Shown here piece after piece: positions 20,641 through 31,358 of a DNA stretch of 64,000 nucleotides (the stretch's first letter is position 1; every line of letters starts with the position of its first letter). Made by a program: the position numbers and the translations under genes. The DNA is taken from positions 1-64,000 of the forward strand of contig QPMI01000267.1 in assembly GCA_004431415.1 (NCBI GenBank), written 5' to 3'. Source of the stretch: Cyanophora paradoxa. Lineage: Eukaryota > Glaucocystophyceae > Cyanophorales > Cyanophoraceae. Under the pieces are notes generated by a model that made no database searches, was not told the origin of the DNA, and saw only the letters and a list, made by a program, of their open reading frames with translations.

Positions 20641-23600
20641 CCGCTCTGGCAACTCCAGGTGCAGGTCACAGCTTCAAAGCTGCAAGTCCCAGCACAATTG
20701 CCAAGACAAATAAAATTGCATCGATCTCTTCTGCAAATAGCGGGCCCATCTAGGCTTCATTAAGCTAGCCTAGAGTCAGTTGGCTCAGGTCTGCCGCATA
20801 CACAATTTATGAAAATCGAAATTGCGGCTCGCGCCGAAAAACTTCTCACCGCGGGCCTGCGGCCCGTCCGGATCCATGGCGCCACCGATGTCGCTAAGCG
20901 TGATCATCGCCACCGTTTCGCTGTCGTGTCGCTGTCGCTTATAGGTGTGATAAAGGAGCATCGCCAGCGTTTTCAAAGAAGTGAAGCAGAAAGGAAGGAA
21001 AGCATTCAGCGGCTCCATCGACGGCGGTTGACCGTACTCGAATGGACTGCGGAAATCACCCGGGATTTCAAGATGCTACCCCAACTCCGCTTGCGGATCC
21101 GCGGCACGGCACGGCGAGATCAAGACTAAGGTTGGCGCAAAGAGGGCTGGACGAAGAAATGAATCCAGCTTGCTGCATCAATGTTAATAAACAGCTTTGC
21201 AGTTCTCTGAGCCACATGACTGTCTCCAGTCTTCGCAGTATTGTGAGGCTTATTTTTCGTCTTTGCGGTACTGCGGTCGCAATGTGTGTGAGCCGGAGAT
21301 TTAAAGAACACGCGTAGTAGTTGGTAACAGTTGAGTACGCCACTAGCAACTGCATGCGGAGGTCTTCTAGGATTCTGGATTCCATAACCGTTATCATCAC
21401 CAACCAGAATCATCATGAAATGAAAAGTTGATCGGGCATGAACGGAAAAGAAAATAGCAAGTAAAGAAACCGAAAAGCAAGTTAGAAGCACCCGTGTGCA
21501 TGTGCTGCGCATTTTCACCTGACCCTGTAGTTGCCATAAATGTAATGGTATACGGCAAACGACAAGGATAGCTAAAGACTGTATGCCCTGTAGGCTAGCT
21601 GCGCGCGAAGTCGATCGCGGCTGCCGGCTTCGGGATTCACGACATCGATATATCGACGATGCTCACGATGCATTCGGCCGCACCAGGAGCAGTTTCAGTT
21701 AGGGGTTCTTGCAAATTGGAACATGCAGATCATGATATCGAGCCCAGGGCGGTCCGTTCAGCCCGTCAGCGTGTTCTCACATGCTGAATGGAAAGCGCCG
21801 GCCACAAGCGGTGCTTGCGATACACTGTATATCGCCACTAGGAATGCACCAACACCTGGAGCGATCCGGCTCATTATCATGAGCGCCTCTGCTCTGTGGC
21901 TGAGCGCCTCTGCTCTGAGGCTGAGCCCTCTTAAGGGAGCGCTTTTGTCGACGCCAAATTTATGGCCGAAAGCCCAAGACGTCGACGTGCACAGCCGGCC
22001 GTCGGACACCATGGCAACTCCAGGTGCAGGTTTTTTTTGAAGTTTGGTGTGTCTCGCATTCTTACACACGGTACCCGTCCGGCTCCTACCTCGGCACCGT
22101 ACCACTCTACAACTGTGAACTGAGAGGCCGAGGATGTCCTATCTGTGATTCTAACTCGTCCTCCGCACATACTACGGATCCTCCTTCCGCCCCGTATTCC
22201 GCTCTTGATTCCGTACCCGGGCTTGTGAACTCAGTTCCACATGACCCATGCACGCGCCCACATTGCAGAGCCTTCGGCATGGTGTCACCCATTTGCACGG
22301 TCCTAGTTGCTTGCTTGATGGTTCTTACGCTTGGCGGTGTTGGGACCAGGAGCTCGGTACCCTCACGGGGCCCGAGGTCACAGCTTCAAAGCTGCAAGTC
22401 CCAGCACAATTGCCAAGACAAATAAAATTGTATCGATCGCTTCTTCAAATAGCGGGCCCATCTAGGCTACATTAAGCTAGCCTAGAGTCAGTTGGCTCAG
22501 GTCTGCCGCAGTGCTGGCGTGGCCGCTCCCATACACGAATTATGAAAATCGGAATTGCGGCTCGCGCCGAAAAACTTCTCACCGCGGGCCTGCGGCCCGT
22601 CCGGATCCATGGCGCCACCGATGTCCATCAATGTTAAAGCTTTGCAGTTCTCTGAGCCACATGACTGTCTCCAGTCTTCGCAGTATTGTGAGGCTTATTT
22701 TTCGTCTTTGCGGTACTGCGGTCGCAATGTGTGTGAGCCGGAGATTTAAAGAACACGCGTAGTAGTTGGTAACAGTTGAGTACGCCACTAGCAACTGCAT
22801 GCGGAGGTCTTCTAGGATTCTGGATTCCATAACCGTTATCATCACCAACCAGAATCATCATGAAATGAAAAGTTGATCGGGCATGAACGGAAAAGAAAAT
22901 AGCAAGTAAAGAAACCGAAAAGCAAGTTAGAAGCACCCGTGTGCATGTGCTGCGCATTTTCACCTGACCCTGTAGTTGCCATAAATGTAATGGTATACGG
23001 CAAACGACAAGGATAGCTAAAGACTGTATGCCCTGTAGGCTAGCTGCGCGCGAAGTCGATCGCGGCTGCCGGCTTCGGGATTCACGACATCGATATATCG
23101 ACGATGCTCACGATGCATTCGGCCGCACCAGGAGCAGTTTCAGTTAGGGGTTCTTGCAAATTGGAACATGCAGATCATGATATCGAGCCCAGGGCGGTCC
23201 GTTCAGCCCGTCAGCGTGTTCTCACATGCTGAATGGAAAGCGCCGGCCACAAGCGGTGCTTGCGATACACTGTATATCGCCACTAGCAATGCACCAACAC
23301 CTGGAGCGATCCGGCTCATTATCATGAGCGCCTCTGCTCTGTGGCTGAGCGCCTCTGCTCTGAGGCTGAGCCCTCTTAAGGGAGCGCTTTTGTCGACGCC
23401 AAATTTATGGCCGAAAGCCCAAGACGTCGACGTGCACAGCCGGCCGTCGGACACCATGGCAACTCCAGGTGCAGGTTTTTTTTGAAGTTTGGTGTGTCTC
23501 GCATTCTTACACACGGTACCCGTCCGGCTCCTACCTCGGCACCGTACCACTCTACAACTGTGAACTGAGAGGCCGAGGATGTCCTATCTGTGATTCTAAC

Positions 23601-26600
23601 TCGTCCTCCGCACATACTACGGATCCTCCTTCCGCCCCGTATTCCGCTCTTGATTCCGTACCCGGGCTTGTGAACTCATGATCAGTTCCACATGACCCAT
23701 GCACGCGCCCACATTGCAGAGCCTTCGGCATGGTGTCACCCATTTGCACGGTCCTAGTTGCTTGCTTGATGGTTCTTACGCTTGGCGGTGTTGGGACCAG
23801 GAGCTCGGTACCCCTCACGGGGCCCGAGGTCACAGCTTCAAAGCTGCAAGTCCCAGCACAATTGCCAAGACAAATAAAATTGTATCGATCGCTTCTTCAA
23901 ATAGCGGGCCCATCTAGGCTACATTAAGCTAGCCTAGAGTCAGTTGGCTCAGGTCTGCCGCAGTGCTGGCGTGGCCGCTCCCATACACGAATTATGAAAA
24001 TCGGAATTGCGGCTCGCGCCGAAAAACTTCTCACCGCGGGCCTGCGGCCCGTCCGGATCCATGGCGCCACCGATGTCCATCAATGTTAAAGCTTTGCAGT
24101 TCTCTGAGCCACATGACTGTCTCCAGTCTTCGCAGTATTGTGAGGCTTATTTTTCGTCTTTGCGGTACTGCGGTCGCAATGTGTGTGAGCCGGAGATTTA
24201 AAGAACACGCGTAGTAGTTGGTAACAGTTGAGTACGCCACTAGCAACTGCATGCGGAGGTCTTCTAGGATTCTGGATTCCATAACCGTTATCATCACCAA
24301 CCAGAATCATCATGAAATGAAAAGTTGATCGGGCATGAACGGAAAAGAAAATAGCAAGTAAAGAAACCGAAAAGCAAGTTAGAAGCACCCGTGTGCATGT
24401 GCTGCGCATTTTCACCTGACCCTGTAGTTGCCATAAATGTAATGGTATACGGCAAACGACAAGGATAGCTAAAGACTGTATGCCCTGTAGGCTAGCTGCG
24501 CGCGAAGTCGATCGCGGCTGCCGGCTTCGGGATTCACGACATCGATATATCGACGATGCTCACGATGCATTCGGCCGCACCAGGAGCAGTTTCAGTTAGG
24601 GGTTCTTGCAAATTGGAACATGCAGATCATGATATCGAGCCCAGGGCGGTCCGTTCAGCCCGTCAGCGTGTTCTCACATGCTGAATGGAAAGCGCCGGCC
24701 ACAAGCGGTGCTTGCGATACACTGTATATCGCCACTAGGAATGCACCAACACCTGGAGCGATCCGGCTCATTATCATGAGCGCCTCTGCTCTGTGGCTGA
24801 GCGCCTCTGCTCTGAGGCTGAGCCCTCTTAAGGGAGCGCTTTTGTCGACGCCAAATTTATGGCCGAAGGCCCAAGACGTCGACGTGCACAGCCGGCCGTC
24901 GGACACCATGGCAACTCCAGGTGCAGGTTTTTTTTGAAGTTTGGTGTGTCTCGCATTCTTACACACGGTACCCGTCCGGCTCCTACCTCGGCACCGTACC
25001 ACTCTACAACTGTGAACTGAGAGGCCGAGGATGTCCTATCTGTGATTCTAACTCGTCCTCCGCACATACTACGGATCCTCCTTCCGCCCCGTATTCCGCT
25101 CTTGATTCCGTACCCGGGCTTGTGAACTCAGTTCCACATGACCCATGCACGCGCCCACATTGCAGAGCCTTCGGCATGGTGTCACCCATTTGCACGGTCC
25201 TAGTTGCTTGCTTGATGGTTCTTACGCTTGGCGGTGTTGGGACCAGGAGCTCGGTACCCCTCACGGGGCCCGAGGTCACAGCTTCAAAGCTGCAAGTCCC
25301 AGCACAATTGCCAAGACAAATAAAATTGTATCGATCGCTTCTTCAAATAGCGGGCCCATCTAGGCTACATTAAGCTAGCCTAGAGTCAGTTGGCTCAGGT
25401 CTGCCGCAGTGCTGGCGTGGCCGCTCCCATACACGAATTATGAAAATCGGAATTGCGGCTCGCGCCGAAAAACTTCTCACCGCGGGCCTGCGGCCCGTCC
25501 GGATCCATGGCGCCACCGATGTCCATCAATGTTAAAGCTTTGCAGTTCTCTGAGCCACATGACTGTCTCCAGTCTTCGCAGTATTGTGAGGCTTATTTTT
25601 CGTCTTTGCGGTACTGCGGTCGCAATGTGTGTGAGCCGGAGATTTAAAGAACACGCGTAGTAGTTGGTAACAGTTGAGTACGCCACTAGCAACTGCATGC
25701 GGAGGTCTTCTAGGATTCTGGATTCCATAACCGTTATCATCACCAACCAGAATCATCATGAAATGAAAAGTTGATCGGGCATGAACGGAAAAGAAAATAG
25801 CAAGTAAAGAAACCGAAAAGCAAGTTAGAAGCACCCGTGTGCATGTGCTGCGCATTTTCACCTGACCCTGTAGTTGCCATAAATGTAATGGTATACGGCA
25901 AACGACAAGGATAGCTAAAGACTGTATGCCCTGTAGGCTAGCTGCGCGCGAAGTCGATCGCGGCTGCCGGCTTCGGGATTCACGACATCGATATATCGAC
26001 GATGCTCACGATGCATTCGGCCGCACCAGGAGCAGTTTCAGTTAGGGGTTCTTGCAAATTGGAACATGCAGATCATGATATCGAGCCCAGGGCGGTCCGT
26101 TCAGCCCGTCAGCGTGTTCTCACATGCTGAATGGAAAGCGCCGGCCACAAGCGGTGCTTGCGATACACTGTATATCGCCACTAGGAATGCACCAACACCT
26201 GGAGCGATCCGGCTCATTATCATGAGCGCCTCTGCTCTGTGGCTGAGCGCCTCTGCTCTGAGGCTGAGCCCTCTTAAGGGAGCGCTTTTGTCGACGCCAA
26301 ATTTATGGCCGAAGGCCCAAGACGTCGACGTGCACAGCCGGCCGTCGGACACCATGGCAACTCCAGGTGCAGGTTTTTTTGAAGTTTGGTGTGTCTCGCA
26401 TTCTTACACACGGTACCCGTCCGGCTCCTACCTCGGCACCGTACCACTCTACAACTGTGAACTGAGAGGCCGAGGATGTCCTATCTGTGATTCTAACTCG
26501 TCCTCCGCACATACTACGGATCCTCCTTCCGCCCCGTATTCCGCTCTTGATTCCGTACCCGGGCTTGTGAACTCAGTTCCACATGACCCATGCACGCGCC

Positions 26601-28271
26601 CACATTGCAGAGCCTTCGGCATGGTGTCACCCATTTGCACGGTCCTAGTTGCTTGCTTGATGGTTCTTACGCTTGGCGGTGTTGGGACCAGGAGCTCGGT
26701 ACCCCTCACGGGCCCGAGGTCACAGCTTCAAAGCTGCAAGTCCCAGCACAATTGCCAAGACAAATAAAATTGTATCGATCGCTTCTTCAAATAGCGGGCC
26801 CATCTAGGCTACATTAAGCTAGCCTAGAGTCAGTTGGCTCAGGTCTGCCGCAGTGCTGGCGTGGCCGCTCCCATACACGAATTATGAAAATCGGAATTGC
26901 GGCTCGCGCCGAAAAACTTCTCACCGCGGGCCTGCGGCCCGTCCGGATCCATGGCGCCACCGATGTCCATCAATGTTAAAGCTTTGCAGTTCTCTGAGCC
27001 ACATGACTGTCTCCAGTCTTCGCAGTATTGTGAGGCTTATTTTTCGTCTTTGCGGTACTGCGGTCGCAATGTGTGTGAGCCGGAGATTTAAAGAACACGC
27101 GTAGTAGTTGGTAACAGTTGAGTACGCCACTAGCAACTGCATGCGGAGGTCTTCTAGGATTCTGGATTCCATAACCGTTATCATCACCAACCAGAATCAT
27201 CATGAAATGAAAAGTTGATCGGGCATGAACGGAAAAGAAAATAGCAAGTAAAGAAACCGAAAAGCAAGTTAGAAGCACCCGTGTGCATGTGCTGCGCATT
27301 TTCACCTGACCCTGTAGTTGCCATAAATGTAATGGTATACGGCAAACGACAAGGATAGCTAAAGACTGTATGCCCTGTAGGCTAGCTGCGCGCGAAGTCG
27401 ATCGCGGCTGCCGGCTTCGGGATTCACGACATCGATATATCGACGATGCTCACGATGCATTCGGCCGCACCAGGAGCAGTTTCAGTTAGGGGTTCTTGCA
27501 AATTGGAACATGCAGATCATGATATCGAGCCCAGGGCGGTCCGTTCAGCCCGTCAGCCGCTGAGCGTGTTCTCACATGCTGAATGGAAAGCGCCGGCCAC
27601 AAGCGGTGCTTGCGATACACTGTATATCGCCACTAGGAATGCACCAACACCTGGAGCGATCCGGCTCATTATCATGAGCGCCTCTGCTCTGTGGCTGAGC
27701 GCCTCTGCTCTGAGGCTGAGCCCTCTTAAGGGAGCGCTTTTGTCGACGCCAAATTTATGGCCGAAGGCCCAAGACGTCGACGTGCACAGCCGGCCGTCGG
27801 ACACCATGGCAACTCCAGGTGCAGGTTTTTTTTGAAGTTTGGTGTGTCTCGCATTCTTACACACGGTACCCGTCCGGCTCCTACCTCGGCACCGTACCAC
27901 TCTACAACTGTGAACTGAGAGGCCGAGGATGTCCTATCTGTGATTCTAACTCGTCCTCCGCACATACTACGGATCCTCCTTCCGCCCCGTATTCCGCTCT
28001 TGATTCCGTACCCGGGCTTGTGACCTCAGTTCCACATGACCCATGCACGCGCCCACATTGCAGAGCCTTCGGCATGGTGTCACCCAGTTGCACGGTCCTA
28101 GTTGCTTGCTTGATGGTTCTTACGCTTGGCCGTGTTGGGACCAGGAGCTCGGTACCACTCACGGGGCCCGAGGTCACAGCTTCAAAGCTGCAAGTCCCAG
28201 CACAATTGCCAAGACAAATTAAATTAAATCGATCGCTTCTTCAAATAGCGGGCTCATCTAGGCTACATTAA
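20641..28271. repeat. Tandem array of a ~1.45-kb unit, five copies plus edges
   Basis: Using CACAGCTTCAAAGCTGC as phase marker, units start at 20667, 22379, 23831, 25277, 26721 and 28175. Lengths are 1712, 1452, 1446, 1444 and 1454 bp; the last unit is cut near 28271. Copies are nearly identical, differing by single bases and small indels (for example an ATGATC insertion near 23680 and extra bases near 27556). Unit 1 carries about 266 extra bases (20891-21180). The last copy has the most substitutions, as expected at an array edge. Each unit has an internal 21-bp duplication (GAGCGCCTCTGCTCTG), a T7-T8 run and several 80-150-codon frames on both strands with no recognisable protein. It is satellite-like; function unknown. 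Confidence 0.95.
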
Positions 28272-30070
28272 GCTAAGCGTGATCATCGTGAAGGGGCGGC
28301 TGGCGCGCTGTTGCGGCGGCGCGGAATGGGTGTCGAGTTGGCGTCGCCGGCCATTCCGTAGGTGATCCGACGCACTCGCGTCATTCAGGAGGATGCGCCG
28401 CAGCTGTAAAGTTAGATGATCGGCGGAAGCTTTCAATTTAAGTGATCGCTCGTTCCGCTTCTCTCATCCTCGCTGTCGAGTCAGTTCTTTTCCAAATGCA
28501 GCGAAGCGAAGGCCTTTCCGTCGGCTTTTGCATGTCAGGCTCAGTTCCTTTCAAATGAGGGCGGAATTCCTCGACAAGAGGGTGCAGGTATTTGGGCGCC
28601 TTCCTCGTTTGCCGTAGTATACGAATACGTCCCTCGGCCTCTCTTCCCGTTTGTAAACAGGGCGTAAAAAAGTGCAAACGTACCTCAGCCTTGGGAGTAA
28701 GCCCCGTGAGAACTTTAGCTCAGCCTTGGGGAGGGGAGCAAGCGTAGCTCAGTGTATTTCAAATGAGAACCTTCTCTAATCGTTAGTCGATCCTTTAGAG
28801 ATAGGAATTCCGTTTCAAAAGCCGGGCGGGACGGCTGTGGTGGCGGCCGTGGTCAGAGACGCGGGCCCCGCCGGGGCACATGCGCAGGCGGGGCTGGCAC
28901 TGGACGCGGCGCTGGCGGCAAGCGCACAACAGAGGCACCAGACTCCGGGGATGCGTTCTTCTTCAAACGCCCACGGGTCCTCGCCCCGTTCAACTCCCCT
29001 GTGCCGGCCTGGGGCCTGTGGGGCGTGATCGCCGGGGTCCCAGTGCAGTCCGGCGCCTGGGTCCCAGTTGGCAGCCGGGCCTCAGGGGCGCGGCCGCGGC
29101 TGAGACTGCGTCGGTGGCTCGCACAGCGACCAGCGCCGGCAGTCAATGCTGCAGGAGCAAGTTGTATGGGCGGACCTTGCTCTGTATACAACGTAGGTAT
29201 ACACTTAAGGCTTATACGTAGCTATGGGGGGTTTGAATTCCTTACACGTGCTCGGCCTTGCGCATGCACATGCACGGAGTGCCCCGGACTCGAGCTCGGG
29301 ATATCGATATCGATATCGATAGTCCCTGCTCGCTGCCACGTATACGTATACGTACATACAGTGCCACGGTGACGGCGTCAAGTGTGCGTTTTATAAATAA
29401 AAAGGCCTAGCTATAGGGGTCACCGTCAGGCGGCTCGAGCTCGCCGATCGATATCACGAGCGGCGGATCGAATTCCGGCCTCGGCGGCCGGCCTCGTCGC
29501 TGGCCATTCGAATTCCGTAGGAGATTCAGGAGCGCGCGCGTCATGGGATATCGATTGCTTCCGGCTGGCCGCAATGTTGGCCGGCTTAATGGCCGGCAGC
29601 GTTAGTGAACGCGTACGCGCGTACGCGCGCGCGGCAGTAGCCTTGGCGTACGCGTTGCATATATATACTTGGCTCTGGATCGATATCCCGGAGCTCATCG
29701 CATCGGCCGCCGGGCGCTTTCTCATTTAATTTAGCTATAGTAATTTCCGATCGCGAAGTTCGAATTCGTTCCTCTATATATAGCTATAGCTAGATCTCAG
29801 AGTCTCCTCATGATCATGATTATGATCATATGCATCTAGCCTAGTAGATCTCGATCGCGAGCTCCTGGCAGTACTAGTCGAGTTGCTAGATGGCGGTTCT
29901 TTTCCACATATATGCATGGCCATGGTAGTGGTGACAAATCCTAGCTATATAGGCGACCGCGGGCCGGTGATGGTGTACATGTTGTACACATATGTCATGA
30001 TCAAGTGTGTGTAGGGGTAGAGCTCACTTCGTTCGCACAGTTCGCTCTTCAGTTCGCGAGCCCGGAAGCA
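28272..30070. other. Spacer, partly palindrome-rich, upstream of eEF1B
   Basis: No gene recognised. 28680-28760 has short CTCAGCCTTGGG-type repeats. 28830-29160 is GC-rich without a convincing protein. From about 29290 to 30000 the sequence is packed with short palindromes: (GATATC)n at 29299-29322, TACGTATACGTAC, GCGCGTACGCGCGTACGCG, and runs of CATG, GATC, AGCT and TCGA. The eEF1B promoter should lie at its right end. Confidence 0.6.
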
Positions 30071-31126
30071 ATGGTCGACTATCTTGAGAAGTTCGCCGTC
30101 ACCCACAAGCTCGAGGTTGCCGTGAACGAGCTCCTCCGCTCCAGGCCCCAGGACCCGTGCGTCGCCCGAATCCGCCGCTTCCTGGGCCGCGCTGGCTGAG
30201 CTGGAGGCCAGGTTCGAGTTTCTCGCCCACCGCATCGCCAAGATGTCCGTCGAGCACCCTCAGGGCGTGCGCGCTGCCACTCCAGCGCTGATTCCAGGAT
30301 GACCGCCTGACGTGCCACGAGCAGATCATCCCGCAGCTCAGCGACTCCGCGAAGAAGTCGCTCGGCGCTGAGATGGTGCGCGCGTGGCCAGCGACCGGCG
30401 CCGCTCGCGATCAACCATCTCGCAGGCGCACATGTTCGGCTACCGCATGTCGATGGAGGAGGGCTTCGGTGGGCTCCTCGCCCTTCTATTCATTCCTTTC
30501 GCTGACTGTCTCGCAGCCAAGGCGCGCGCCGGCGGCAAGCAGGACGAGAAGCCGGCGAAGGAGGACAAGAAGCCAGAGCCCGCCAAGCCGGCTCCGGCCC
30601 CGGCCCCGGCCGCCGCTGATGACGACGACGTTGACCTCTTCGGTGCGGCGCCTCGCGCGGCCCATGGGGCGCGCGTCGTGACCTGTGGGGCGCAGCGGAC
30701 GAGACCCCCGAGGAGGAGGCGGCGCGCGAGGCGCGGCTGAAGGCGATCGCGGACGCGAACAAGAAGGTGAAGAAGGCGGTCATCGCCAAGTCCTCCCTCC
30801 TCATCGACGTCAAGCCGTGGGACGACACCACCGGTGCGCCCCGCCTACTTCGCGTCGCTCCGCCTCGCCTCTTCGCGCCGCCCGCTCACGCGCGCCGGCG
30901 CGCTGCAGACATGAAGAAGCTGGAGGAGTGCGTGCGGAGCATCCAGATGGACGGGCTCGTGTGGGGCCAGAGCAAGCTGGTGCCGGTCGCGTTCGGCGTG
31001 AAGAAGCTGCAGATCAACGCGGTCATCGAGGACGACAAGGTCTCGACCGACGAGCTCGAGGAGCAGATCGTTGCCTTCGAGGACTACGTCCAGTCCTTCG
31101 ACATCGCCGCCTTCAACAAGATCTAG
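30071..31126 (+). CDS. Elongation factor 1B beta/delta (eEF1A nucleotide exchange factor) with N-terminal D/D-like domain
   Basis: Guanine-nucleotide exchange subunit that reloads eEF1A with GTP. The C-terminal catalytic domain is textbook: [20 protein letters not shown] (30795-30925, spliced), [53 protein letters not shown] and a TAG at 31124. The acidic DDDDVDLF motif is at 30630. The N-terminus is unusual: instead of the GST-C-like domain it reads [29 protein letters not shown], then (after intron 30157-30211) [12 protein letters not shown], the pattern of RIIa/DPY-30-type dimerization-docking domains. Exons [10 protein letters not shown] and [14 protein letters not shown] then join a Lys/Pro/Ala linker. 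Introns are 31-80 nt with GTGCG donors. The fusion rests on consistent phases through seven exons, not on transcript data. Confidence 0.88.
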
Positions 31127-31358
31127 GCGCCCCGCCCCCTCCCTCCTCCACGGCGCCCCGTGTTCTATGCAGCTCGGTGCCCGTTTGCTTCTTTCCGCGG
31201 TCTGCATATGCGCACGGCGGGCAGCGTGGTGGTCGTCGGTCGGTTCGATAAGCATTCAATAAGGGAGCCGCTGAGCTTGTTGTTACGTGCGGGGCGGGCT
31301 GGGGCTCGCCGCCGCAGCAGACGCACTTGCTCCGGGCCCTCGGGGAAGGGGAAGACTT

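Noticed and set aside
21758-28271. Repeated 80-150-codon frames in each 1.45-kb unit taken as a gene family
   Set aside because: Frames exist on both strands in the same place, have no recognisable domain and are simply copied with the unit. I do not call them genes without expression data.
20641-28271. CRISPR or rDNA array
   Set aside because: Units are 1.45 kb, not short repeats with unique spacers. I find no 5S, 18S or 28S sequence.
28830-29220. Small GC-rich gene upstream of eEF1B
   Set aside because: Frames of 60-120 codons exist on both strands, but none shows a domain, a splice pattern or a good start context.
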